Assembly: GCA_019240405.1 (NCBI GenBank)
Contig: JAFAYL010000034.1
Location: 62,001 to 126,000 of the forward strand
DNA length: 64,000 nt
Source of the DNA: Acidobacteriaceae bacterium
Lineage (GTDB): Bacteria; Acidobacteriota; Terriglobia; Bryobacterales; Bryobacteraceae
Direction: 5' to 3'
Numbering within the stretch: position 1 is the first letter of the stretch; every line of letters starts with the position of its first letter. The notes under the pieces are model-generated. The model ran no database searches and was not told where the DNA came from. It saw nothing but the letters and a program-made list of their open reading frames with translations. Both the position numbers and the translations under genes were made by a program. Positions 49,678-58,616 of this stretch are shown piece after piece.

Positions 49678-49730
49678 CTAATCGTATCCTGTTTGCGATT
49701 AGATTGCGATTTTTTCTCTTACTTGCGTTT
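49678..49730. promoter_or_regulatory. Cluster of TTGCGATT repeats, candidate DeoR-type operator
   Basis: TTGCGATT occurs at 49693-49700 and 49704-49711 (period 11), with a variant TTGCGTTT at 49723-49730; CTAATCG (49678-49684) and CGATTAG (49696-49702) form a 7-base inverted repeat. It lies between the repressor gene and the Oar receptor gene, and the TTTGCGAT core matches the repeat at 39991-40000. Confidence 0.55.
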
Positions 49731-49751
49731 TTCTTTCATTCGTGGTAAAAC
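49723..49751 (+). promoter_or_regulatory. Possible sigma-70 promoter of the Oar receptor gene
   Basis: TTGCGT (49723-49728) and TAAAAC (49746-49751) are spaced by 17 bases. The -35 box is inside the third TTGCGTTT repeat, so repressor binding would block it. The ribosome site GGAGGGG follows before the ATG at 49782. Confidence 0.35.
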
Positions 49752-49781
49752 CGTCTTTCCTGGATTTGTCGTGGAGGGGTA

Positions 49782-52700
49782 ATGGAAGTCTCAAAGCTGT
49801 TTCGTGTAGTCGCAATCGCAGTGATGGCCGGGCTGAGCGCCGGCTTGGTTTTTGCCCAAGGAACGGATCTCGGAACCATCCGGGGAAACGTCACCGATGT
49901 GTCCGGGGCGGTCATCCCGAATGCGCGCGTTGTCGTTACAGACTTGGCGACAAATTCGACGCGCGAAACCAAGACGAACGGCGCGGGCGACTATGAAGTT
50001 TTCGGCGTGAATGCAGGACGATATAGCGTTACTGTATCGTCGGCCGGCCTCGAAACCGTAGAGATCACGAATTTAGCCATAAATGGAAGTGAGACCGTAA
50101 CGGCCGACGCGAAACTTCAAGTCTCGAAGACACAGCAAAGCGTGGTTGTCGAGGCCGAAAATGCGCCGATTCACACGGAAGATCAAACCATCAGCAGCAG
50201 TTTGAATAACCAGGCGGTAATCGAGCTACCCCGCGACAGCCGCGATATTTACCAGTTCCTTTACCTGAATCCGAACATTACGCAGGCGGATGAACCGGGC
50301 ACATTCAAGTTTCTAGGGTTTCAGAGTTACGGAGGAAGTTTCTCACTTGACGGCCAGCGCTCCAACGGGGGAATTTTCGGGCAACCCACGTCAAGCGAAC
50401 CCTCGCTAGAGGCAGTGGGCGAGCTGAACATTTTGTCAAACGATTTCAGCGCCGAATACGCCGGGATCGCTACGATCCGCGTAACTACGAAACGTGGAAC
50501 GGACCAGTATCATGGGTCGCTGTTCTATAACAACCGGAACTCCGCTCTCGCTGCCTGGCCGCTCCAGGACAAGATTGCCGCCGCAAGCTTTGCACCCACG
50601 CCGTTCCAAAGCAAGTATCCCGCCCCTTTTTTTAATCTCAACGACGTCGGAGCATCTTTCGGAGGACCCGTACCGGCCTTAAGAAAAAACACCTGGTTCT
50701 TCGCGGCTTATGAACACAACTCGACCGTCGAGCCTGATACGGTCGAGTCGAACAATCTTCCCCATCCATCGCTTTTGCAGGGGAATTTCTCGTTAGTCGA
50801 TGACTCGATCAAACCTGCGGTTCCGGCCTCAATTACTCTGACACCTCAAGAAATTGCGACCGATACCGTTGGCGGCTCAGGCCAGCAATTCATTCAAATC
50901 CCACAGCGTCTGCTTAACCCCTTAGTTCAAAATCTCATCGCAAAATATTTCACACCGATCGGCCTCTCCGCGCCTATCGATCCGACAACGGGCCGTGTTC
51001 CGGGTTTTGTCAATCTGGTTTCGGCATCCGCGTTTCAGGACCTGGGGACGTTGCGCCTGGATCACGATTTTTCCGAGCGAGATCACGTTTTCGTGACTTA
51101 CAACACGTCCGCACTCTCTTCTTCTGGAACGCCCGCAGAAGACAATTCGCCGAACACTGGTTTTGTCGGGCAGCCGTACACCGGTCTCGGGCTCCTCGGA
51201 ACCGACAGGAGAAACCACGCCGTTGCAGCCTCCTATACGCGCGTGATCAGGCCAAATATAGTCAACGAACTACGTGGTGGATTCAACATGGAAGACCGTT
51301 TCCTCCACAGCAATACGACGCTGGGCGGCTTTCTATCGAGCATCGGGTTTAGCCAGGATGAGATCAATGCTTACGGCGCAATCGTCGGACCCGCTGAGCT
51401 CAACACCCACGGCCAACCGGCCATCAGCTTTGGCGGCACTTTCGCGACTTTTCCGAACGGCGGCCGCTCAACAGATCGTCCGGAAAACCAAAAACTCCAG
51501 ACTTTCGGCGATACGTTCAACTGGGTCATCGGCACTCACAATCTGAAAATGGGCGCGGATTTCGTGCGCAATGAAGCTGTGGACGGATTCGTAGAAAATC
51601 GCGGTAATGTTCGCGGATTGATGACGTACAGCGGTTCGGGAACCACCCCTCTCGCCGATTGGCTTATGGGGTTGCCGCCCAAGAGTGTGAGTTATGTCGG
51701 TTCTGTCCGGCCGCCGCTAAATGTGCACAATTGGGAAACCGGCTACTTCTTTGAAGACGATTGGAAAGTAACTTCGCACTTTACGCTCAATCTTGGCGTT
51801 CGATATGAGCTGATTACGCCGTTCATCGAGGCTAACGATCTGCTTGCGAACTTCGATCCGAATCTCAATGACCCTGTTACTGGGCAGCCTGGCGTATTTG
51901 TCATTCCTTCCAACAGAACACTGAGCTATCTGGATCCTCGGATTGTCAATTACGGATACGTCCTTGCGAGCCAGGCTGGAGTTGGCCGCGGCCTCGTTAA
52001 TCCGGACACGAACAACATCGCACCTCGAATTGGGTTCGCATGGCGGATCGGCGAAAAGAACGTGCTGCGCGGCGGATGGGGTGTTTACTATCCGACATCT
52101 GCAGCGCAAGGCATTCGGGACCCCATGGCGAGCGCTCCATTCAACCCGGGTGTTACGTACCGCGCAACGGCGACTGCTCCGCTCGGCGGCTGGCCGGGCA
52201 ATCCGGAAGGCGGCACCCTGCTGAGCGGGGGAGTGATTCGCGGCGCGGGAAACGTCCCTACAGCAAATGCTGTTCCGTTTCACCTCCAGCAGCCGCGGAT
52301 TCAGCAATACAACATCACCTTTGAGCGCGACCTCGGATGGAGCACCGCGCTGCGCGTTTCCTACCTTGGCACTGCCATGCATGGACTGATCGCCGGAAAG
52401 GATCTCGATGAGATTCCGCCAAGCAACAATCCTTTTGGCACCACAGTGGGCGACGGTGTCACACCCTGCGATCCTTACAATCTGGGGAATTGTGCACTCT
52501 CGCCCCAAGATTTGGCGCGACTGCCGCTTCCGGGGCTGCAGGAATACGTATTGAGTTATGGGAATTTCGGGCACGGATTGATGAATGCTTTCCAGACCCA
52601 GGTTGAACACCGATTCGCGAATCACCTCATGTTCAGCGCTGCATATACATACATGAGGGAGAACTCGACGGGAGCTGATACAGGCAACTCCAGTCTGGGA

Positions 52701-53465
52701 AGCGTAGCGTACAACATCTTCAACCCGAACGCCGACTACGGACCTGAAGCGTTCGTTTCCAGGCATCGGTTCGTGGCTTACGGCGTGTATGATCTGCCTG
52801 TTGGACGCGATCGCCAGTTCGGATCAGCCATGCCGCGCTGGGCCGACGCGTTTATCGGCGGCTGGCAAACCACGTTCAACATGTTCGCGAAATCCGGCAC
52901 GGGCTTTACGCCTTTCTGGGTTTGCGACGATTGCGATCCGGTTGAACCCGGCAATATTGCCGTCGGCTCAGCCGATCCCGTGGGTGACTTCGGCTGTGAG
53001 CCCTGCTTCCGTCCCACGATCATCAGCAACAATTACAACCAGAAGAGCGGTGATTATATTTGGAACGACAACGCCTTCGGACCGCCGCCGGTCGGGGGAG
53101 ACCTATTCAGCAACAGTACAATCGCCAAGCGTAATTTGCTGTGGGGTCCCGGAACCTGGGGCGTCAATCTGGGCGTGCACAAGTACTTCAGCTTCGGGGA
53201 GCGACTAAAAGCCGAGTTGGGCGCAGATATCGATAATCTGTTCAATCATCCGCTCCTTTCGCCAGATCTGAATTACGGCGGTGGTGGAGGCCCATTCGCA
53301 ATGGTGGGAGATTTCAACCTTCAGGTAGACCAAACCACTGGTCAGTTACTTCCGATCACTGTGTTCAACCGAAATCCCTCATTTGGGCAGTTGGTCAACA
53401 GCTTTCCCCAGGAGGGAATCGATAGCCGGCGCGCGATTCGTCTGCGGTTACGGATTACGTTCTGA
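49782..53465 (+). CDS. Oar-like TonB-dependent outer-membrane receptor with carboxypeptidase-regulatory domain (second)
   Basis: 1227 residues, strong ribosome site (GGAGGGG). Signal peptide about 1-26 (VIAVMAGLSAGLVFAQ-like); carboxypeptidase-regulatory domain about 30-115 (GTIRGNVTDVSGAVIPNARV); plug about 130-260 (NNQAVIELPRDSRDIYQFL, YGGSFSLDGQRSNGG); beta-barrel to the C-terminal aromatic RLRLRITF. Late in the barrel two CxxC pairs occur (C1048/C1051 and C1072/C1075), probably in an outer loop. Lying next to the DeoR-type repressor and its operator, it may import oligosaccharides for the AgaS-like pathway. Confidence 0.93.
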   Translation: MEVSKLFRVVAIAVMAGLSAGLVFAQGTDLGTIRGNVTDVSGAVIPNARVVVTDLATNSTRETKTNGAGDYEVFGVNAGRYSVTVSSAGLETVEITNLAINGSETVTADAKLQVSKTQQSVVVEAENAPIHTEDQTISSSLNNQAVIELPRDSRDIYQFLYLNPNITQADEPGTFKFLGFQSYGGSFSLDGQRSNGGIFGQPTSSEPSLEAVGELNILSNDFSAEYAGIATIRVTTKRGTDQYHGSLFYNNRNSALAAWPLQDKIAAASFAPTPFQSKYPAPFFNLNDVGASFGGPVPALRKNTWFFAAYEHNSTVEPDTVESNNLPHPSLLQGNFSLVDDSIKPAVPASITLTPQEIATDTVGGSGQQFIQIPQRLLNPLVQNLIAKYFTPIGLSAPIDPTTGRVPGFVNLVSASAFQDLGTLRLDHDFSERDHVFVTYNTSALSSSGTPAEDNSPNTGFVGQPYTGLGLLGTDRRNHAVAASYTRVIRPNIVNELRGGFNMEDRFLHSNTTLGGFLSSIGFSQDEINAYGAIVGPAELNTHGQPAISFGGTFATFPNGGRSTDRPENQKLQTFGDTFNWVIGTHNLKMGADFVRNEAVDGFVENRGNVRGLMTYSGSGTTPLADWLMGLPPKSVSYVGSVRPPLNVHNWETGYFFEDDWKVTSHFTLNLGVRYELITPFIEANDLLANFDPNLNDPVTGQPGVFVIPSNRTLSYLDPRIVNYGYVLASQAGVGRGLVNPDTNNIAPRIGFAWRIGEKNVLRGGWGVYYPTSAAQGIRDPMASAPFNPGVTYRATATAPLGGWPGNPEGGTLLSGGVIRGAGNVPTANAVPFHLQQPRIQQYNITFERDLGWSTALRVSYLGTAMHGLIAGKDLDEIPPSNNPFGTTVGDGVTPCDPYNLGNCALSPQDLARLPLPGLQEYVLSYGNFGHGLMNAFQTQVEHRFANHLMFSAAYTYMRENSTGADTGNSSLGSVAYNIFNPNADYGPEAFVSRHRFVAYGVYDLPVGRDRQFGSAMPRWADAFIGGWQTTFNMFAKSGTGFTPFWVCDDCDPVEPGNIAVGSADPVGDFGCEPCFRPTIISNNYNQKSGDYIWNDNAFGPPPVGGDLFSNSTIAKRNLLWGPGTWGVNLGVHKYFSFGERLKAELGADIDNLFNHPLLSPDLNYGGGGGPFAMVGDFNLQVDQTTGQLLPITVFNRNPSFGQLVNSFPQEGIDSRRAIRLRLRITF

Positions 53466-53478
53466 CCAGACGAGCCTT

Positions 53479-55188
53479 CTAAGTAACTGATCCCTTGCCT
53501 TCTACAACGCGGATGTAGCGGTTAATAGGCAGGTCGGTCAACTTCTCTATGCGTTTGCTGGGAGCGGGCCAGTGAATTTCGAGCTCTTCGATTTTGCTGG
53601 CCTTGCCGATCCCCAGCACCTCGCGCGAATCGTGTGAAGAAAGATAACTCCCGCCGTTACTCTTGAGCCGTTGCCGCTTGGTTCCGGCAGCGGTCCAGTA
53701 GATACGCGCGCCGATTGCATCGCGATTGCAATCAACCCCCTCGAGTTTCATGCCTAACCAGTTACTCCCGGCTGCCGCACTATTTTTCAATAAAACGGGG
53801 CGGCCGCCATTTACCGCAATGATTACATCGAGCGCTCCGTCGTTGTTGTAGTCGCCGACCGCCAGTCCCCTCGCCGAAAAGGTCTTCCGGAAGGCAGTGC
53901 CGCCCTGTTCAGTCACGTTGTGCAGCTTGCCGTCGCTTCCGTGGTGAAACAGTAGCAGCGGCTCTTTGTATGTGACCTGCAATGAGTACTGATTGATCAT
54001 GTCGTCCGGATGCCCGTTAGCGAGTATCAGGTCGACGTAGCCATCGTTGTCGTAATCGAAGAACTTCAGTCCCCAACCGCTAAGGAGACGAGTGGCTTGC
54101 GCCACGCCGTTCGTGAAAGCCACATCGCGAAACGTCTCGTCCTTATTGTTCCGATAAAGAGAGAACATCTCCTGATCCACATTCGCAACAAACAGGTCCT
54201 GCCATCCGTCGTTGTTCAAGTCAGCGGCATCCACGCCCATGCCGGATCGAGCTTTGCCGTTGTCGCTAAACCCGACTTCCGCCTGCAGAGCCGATTCCTC
54301 CCATTTCCACGTGCCGTTCGGACCTGGCCCGCGATTCACAAAAAGGAAATTCTGGACAGTGTCATTAGCGACGAAGAGATCCATCCGGCCATCGTTGTTG
54401 ATATCAGTGGCCACCACGCCCAGGCTCTTGCCCAGCGCTTTCGCGATATCCGTTCCCTTACTGGTTTCGGTGAATGTGCCATCGCCGTTGTTGTGGAACA
54501 AGAAACTGGCCGTCCCCTTGAACACGCGCGGTATGCAGTAGAAGCGCTTGCCCAGCTTGTTATCTCCGCACGCAAACTTGTGGCTACCTGAATAGTCGAC
54601 GAAACTGCACAGAAACAAATCGAGCCGCCCGTCACCGTCATAGTCAAACCAGACCGCGCTCGTCGTCCACCCAGGACAGCTTAAGCCTGCTTTCTCCGTC
54701 ACGTCCGTGAATGTTCCGTCGTGATTGTTCCTATACAGGATGCATTTTCCGTATGATGTGACGAAGATGTCCGGCCAGCCGTCGTTATCGTAGTCACCGA
54801 CTGCAACGCCCATCCCAAACGTTCCGCCGGAAACACCCGCCTTAAGCGTCACATCGGTGAACGTGCCGTCACGATTATTCTTATAAAGCGCGTTACGAAT
54901 AGCTTTGGGAGGCTGCCAGATATCGCATGGACCGCTGTTGACGATGTAAATGTCCATCCAGCCGTCATTGTCATAGTCAAGGAAAGCAACGCCCGGCCCC
55001 ATCGTTTCCGGCAAGTACCGGTTGGGCGACATCGCGTTCTCGTGAACAAACTCGATTCCACTTGACGATGTCGGTATTTCGATAAAGAGCCCCTCCGCCT
55101 CGTCTGCCTGTAGCTTGCCGGAGCAGAGAGCGGATGCGCCGAGGCCGGCGATGCCGACCGAGAGGAACTCTCGTCTGTTGAACCTCAT
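53479..55188 (-). CDS. CRTAC1-type protein: FG-GAP/VCBS repeats with ASPIC/UnbV domain, Tat-exported
   Basis: 569 residues. Tat signal [18 protein letters not shown] (residues 2-19). About seven FG-GAP/VCBS blades with calcium-binding DxDxDG-type loops ([63 protein letters not shown]) form an integrin-like propeller; the C-terminus (about 480-560, [30 protein letters not shown]) is the ASPIC/UnbV domain. Family function is unknown; many copies occur in Acidobacteria. It lies 9 bases after the VWA gene in one transcription unit. Confidence 0.92.
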   Translation of the reverse strand: MRFNRREFLSVGIAGLGASALCSGKLQADEAEGLFIEIPTSSSGIEFVHENAMSPNRYLPETMGPGVAFLDYDNDGWMDIYIVNSGPCDIWQPPKAIRNALYKNNRDGTFTDVTLKAGVSGGTFGMGVAVGDYDNDGWPDIFVTSYGKCILYRNNHDGTFTDVTEKAGLSCPGWTTSAVWFDYDGDGRLDLFLCSFVDYSGSHKFACGDNKLGKRFYCIPRVFKGTASFLFHNNGDGTFTETSKGTDIAKALGKSLGVVATDINNDGRMDLFVANDTVQNFLFVNRGPGPNGTWKWEESALQAEVGFSDNGKARSGMGVDAADLNNDGWQDLFVANVDQEMFSLYRNNKDETFRDVAFTNGVAQATRLLSGWGLKFFDYDNDGYVDLILANGHPDDMINQYSLQVTYKEPLLLFHHGSDGKLHNVTEQGGTAFRKTFSARGLAVGDYNNDGALDVIIAVNGGRPVLLKNSAAAGSNWLGMKLEGVDCNRDAIGARIYWTAAGTKRQRLKSNGGSYLSSHDSREVLGIGKASKIEELEIHWPAPSKRIEKLTDLPINRYIRVVEGKGSVT

Positions 55189-55197
55189 CGAAAAGCG

Positions 55198-57420
55198 TTA
55201 CTCCAGGGTGAAGGTCACTGATTCGGCGGCCGCCTCATTGCCTTGTCTCGCAATGAACCGGACCTCGTAATTTCCCGGTTGGAGGTTATCACTAGCCGCA
55301 GTTCCCAGGTATTGAACCCGCCCCTGCTCATCGGGTTCACCGAGCGGTGGGCTGCCGGCCCCGACTGGTTGCCCATCTCGTTTGAACTCCATTGTGAGTT
55401 GAGGTTTTCCCTGATTTGCCTTATCTGTATAAATCACTAAGTAAAAAGACAGACCCTGCGCAAGAGAATTCTTATCGAGTGACGCCAACGTGGGGGTTAT
55501 TACGTTGGTTCCCATTAAGAACGGATCTCCCGGATCGGTGGTCTCTTGTTTCTCCCGCACGTCGCGGACAATAGATACGCTGCTGATACCTAACGGAGAA
55601 GCGATTGGAGGCATGATCAACACAGACCTCCTCACGCTAGTTTTGTCGGCCCCTCGATCAAGCATCGCAGTTTCAAGCGTGTACCGGCCCGGCGGCAAAC
55701 CGAAATTCTCTTTAAGAACGAAATGGCTCATCCTGAGGGCATCCATCTGAGAAGCCGCGGGTTGCAAGGGGACATCTCCGCGAAAGTTCCGGACGATTTC
55801 GCCGTTCGAATCCTTTATGAGCACCACATAAGCGAAATCGGCTTTCAAGCGAGACTCGGATTTATTTTTTTCTTTTGGCGGGTCCACCGGTTCGCTTGGC
55901 TGGAACAAGATGCTACTGAACGGTAGATCAATGATCACGCTGCACGTCGACTCCTTAGCCGAACGGAAGTGCAGCCCCGCGGCCCGAAAGTCAAAGTCTC
56001 TCGGCGGCGGCTTCACTGATAAAGCTTTCAGTAGCGGCAGTTCGTAAGGCGCGAGGACGGCTCCGCCTTGCGTAGCCGCATTCGGAAGGGCAAAGTAGCC
56101 GGCGCGTGACTGAATCCGCAAGCTCGGCCGCTCACTTTTAATCTGCACCGTGCGGAACGAACCATCGTATTTTTGAATGCCGGGATTATAGGTAATCTCG
56201 TAATACGTTTCGATATCATCCACTGCTCGCTGCAGCGGTCCCCGGAAATCGTTGGTGTTCGCAATGAGGAATCCGCCTGTCGAACCAGCCAACTCCGCCA
56301 ACGTGTTTTGCGTGTTTGCCTTCCCGGCATCGATCGCGGTATCGAACTCTTTCGCTTTTTGCGGATTAACAGGGCCGGAATTGTGTCCAAACTGCGCTCT
56401 GGATGCCGCAGCGGCATTGCGTAATTCCGTGAGAGAAGCGTCGTTCAAATTCGTTGAGTTCAGCCCGCGCGCATCAATTGAGTAGAAGCTCACATTGAAA
56501 CGATTTGCCGTGCTGATCACCGTTCTGAACGCTTCTTCGGCGCCCTGCGGCACGGCAAAACCTTCGGTGAAAAGGAACACCGATTTCCTGCCTGGCAGCA
56601 TATATTGCTGGCGTATCGCGTCGAGCAAGCCATACACGAACACACGTCCGGATTGCGCCATTTCGGATGTTTGTGCTAGCTGTAACATATTCAGCATCAT
56701 TTGAGCCATTTGGACTGTGGCTGAACCTTGGGCCGCTGTTGCTGCTGCCGGGCCGGTACCCGCGCCGGGCTGCAGGTTGATAATCTGTTCTTGCGGGCTC
56801 TCCCCGGCTGTTGCTGGGCCAAGCATCTGTTGCAATTGCGCCTGAACCTGCTCCGACTCGGCATGAAACTGACTGTAAGATCCGCCTGTGGCTTTCTCAA
56901 CAGCCCTTCTGAGGCGGTCGCGGTCATTGGTGAATGCCTGCAACGCCTCTATGGATTGGTCCAGCACGAGCACAGACATATAAACGTTCTGCGGTAAGTC
57001 AGTTTTGAGTAGATCGAATGCGGCCGTCCTGCTCAGGCGCCGGCTGTTTACATCACCCAAATGCGCGAACAGCAGTGTGATTAGCCGCACTTGACGCAAA
57101 GGATCAAGATGTTGTGGTTGCGCCCCGGGCGTCTGTTGGCCGCCGACGATCGCGGCAGCCCCCTCAATCAGCCGGAAAGAAGTGATCGGACGTTTCGCGC
57201 CGTTGTCATAAACCTCGAGATCGTCAGGCTTCAGGTCCTTGACCGGCTGGCCTTTCTTGTCCCTGACGATGACATCGAGCACCACCTCCTCACTTCCCGC
57301 CTTGAAAGTGGTCTGCGGTGTGCGCGCGTTGTCCGATTTTGCAGATGGAGCGGTCTGGGCAAACAGGCAGGGCGACAGCGAGAGCGCAATGCACCATCCC
57401 GCGTAGATATTCATGAACAT
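55198..57420 (-). CDS. VWFA-related acidobacterial-domain protein, exported
   Basis: 740 residues from the ATG at 57420 (a second ATG at 57414 is equally possible). Signal peptide NIYAGWCIALSLSPCLFAQ. Then a beta-sandwich about 40-100 (VVLDVIVRDKKGQPVKDLKP, DLEVYDNGAKRPITSF), the hallmark opening of TIGR03436-type proteins, and a von Willebrand A-like domain (about 125-440: RLITLLFAHLGDVNSRRLS, VFLFTEGFAVPQG). The MIDAS DxSxS triad is not recognisable, so metal-dependent ligand binding is doubtful. A Gln/Ala-rich insert (about 215-270) sits inside it, and the C-terminal third is beta-rich. Followed by the CRTAC1 gene; divergent from the TPR operon. Confidence 0.88.
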   Translation of the reverse strand: MFMNIYAGWCIALSLSPCLFAQTAPSAKSDNARTPQTTFKAGSEEVVLDVIVRDKKGQPVKDLKPDDLEVYDNGAKRPITSFRLIEGAAAIVGGQQTPGAQPQHLDPLRQVRLITLLFAHLGDVNSRRLSRTAAFDLLKTDLPQNVYMSVLVLDQSIEALQAFTNDRDRLRRAVEKATGGSYSQFHAESEQVQAQLQQMLGPATAGESPQEQIINLQPGAGTGPAAATAAQGSATVQMAQMMLNMLQLAQTSEMAQSGRVFVYGLLDAIRQQYMLPGRKSVFLFTEGFAVPQGAEEAFRTVISTANRFNVSFYSIDARGLNSTNLNDASLTELRNAAAASRAQFGHNSGPVNPQKAKEFDTAIDAGKANTQNTLAELAGSTGGFLIANTNDFRGPLQRAVDDIETYYEITYNPGIQKYDGSFRTVQIKSERPSLRIQSRAGYFALPNAATQGGAVLAPYELPLLKALSVKPPPRDFDFRAAGLHFRSAKESTCSVIIDLPFSSILFQPSEPVDPPKEKNKSESRLKADFAYVVLIKDSNGEIVRNFRGDVPLQPAASQMDALRMSHFVLKENFGLPPGRYTLETAMLDRGADKTSVRRSVLIMPPIASPLGISSVSIVRDVREKQETTDPGDPFLMGTNVITPTLASLDKNSLAQGLSFYLVIYTDKANQGKPQLTMEFKRDGQPVGAGSPPLGEPDEQGRVQYLGTAASDNLQPGNYEVRFIARQGNEAAAESVTFTLE

Positions 57421-57495
57421 CGAATGCTTAGTCCAGGATAGAGCAAAGTTGGCCCGCCCACCCGCCAGCGTGTTAGCATAAACGCAACTCGTATC

Positions 57496-58611
57496 ATGTT
57501 TCGCGTTGCGGCCGCTGCTCTCAGCGTTTCCGTGGCATTGTTTGGCCAAGCTGGCCAGTCCCCGCAAGACTTGTTGAAGGAAGCGGTTGCGCTTCAGCAA
57601 GCTGGCAAACTCGATCAGGCGATTCAGGATTACTATCTCTTTCTTGACACATACCCGAATGCTCCAGAAATACGCTCTAATCTTGGGGCGGCACTGGCCG
57701 GCGCTGGCAGGTTTGCCGAAGCGATTGAGCAGTATAAACTTGCCCTGAGCGAAAAGCCCGACCCCAGGCTTAGATTGAATCTCGCGCTCGCTTACTATAA
57801 ATCTGCCGATTTTAAAGCCGCTGTGCAGGAATTAGAGACGGTTCGCGATACGGATCCTACGAATCTCCAAGCCGTGATGCTCCTGGCCGACTGCGATCTG
57901 AAGCTTGGGCACAACCAAAAGACTATCGAACTCCTTACTCCCCTGCGGCGCACCAATCCTGACGATCTCGGCATAGCGTATCTGCTAGGCACTGCTCTCG
58001 TTCGGGACGGCCAGACAGCCGAAGGTCAGTTGATTATCGATCAGATTTTGAAGCGCGGCGATTCTGCGGAGGCGCGCCTTCTCATGGGCACAACAAAGTT
58101 CGAGGCGCATGAGTTCAACGGTGCATTGGCGGATTTAAAACGCGCCTTGGAACTCAATCCCAATCTCCCGGGAGTTTATGCGTATTACGGAATGGCTCTA
58201 ATGGTCATGGGCGATACAGCACGCGCTAAAGACGCTTTCAAGAATGAGCTCGCTCACGATCCCAATAACTTCGACGCAAATCTCCGGCTTGGAGCACTAC
58301 TTCGAGTGGATCAAGACTACGCCGCCGCTTCGCCCTATTTGCAACAGGCGCAGAAGCTTCGGCCGAATGATCCATCCGTTCGATATCAGATTGCATCCGT
58401 CACATTGGCGCAGGGAAAGCAAGACCAGGCTCGGAACCAACTTGAAGCCTTAGTCAAGGAAGTGCCGAGCTTTACAGAGGCTCATGTCACTCTTGCGACA
58501 ATTTACTATCGGGAGAAACGCAAAGAGGATGGCGACCGCGAGCGGGCCATCGTGCGCAGCTTGAACCAGCAGCAGCAAGCACGCGCGCCTGCCGCGAAAG
58601 CAGAGCAGTAA
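57496..58611 (+). CDS. Tetratricopeptide repeat protein, exported (TPR-1)
   Basis: 371 residues with signal peptide (FRVAAAALSVSVALFGQ). Nearly the whole mature part is TPR: repeats of 34 residues such as AVALQQAGKLDQAIQDYYLF, LGAALAGAGRFAEAIEQYKL, AYYKSADFKAAVQELETV, and ARDAFKNELAHDPNN-like units, about nine in all, ending in an Ala/Gln-rich tail. Protein-protein scaffold in the periplasm. A TAGCAT box ends 16 bases before the start. First gene of a three-gene unit with TPR-2 and the heptahaem cytochrome. Confidence 0.9.
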   Translation: MFRVAAAALSVSVALFGQAGQSPQDLLKEAVALQQAGKLDQAIQDYYLFLDTYPNAPEIRSNLGAALAGAGRFAEAIEQYKLALSEKPDPRLRLNLALAYYKSADFKAAVQELETVRDTDPTNLQAVMLLADCDLKLGHNQKTIELLTPLRRTNPDDLGIAYLLGTALVRDGQTAEGQLIIDQILKRGDSAEARLLMGTTKFEAHEFNGALADLKRALELNPNLPGVYAYYGMALMVMGDTARAKDAFKNELAHDPNNFDANLRLGALLRVDQDYAAASPYLQQAQKLRPNDPSVRYQIASVTLAQGKQDQARNQLEALVKEVPSFTEAHVTLATIYYREKRKEDGDRERAIVRSLNQQQQARAPAAKAEQ

Positions 58612-58616
58612 AAGAA

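Noticed and set aside
51717-52766. 349-codon minus-strand open frame inside the second Oar receptor
   Set aside because: Composition is Arg/Ser/Cys-rich without domain pattern, and the plus-strand receptor fully explains the region.
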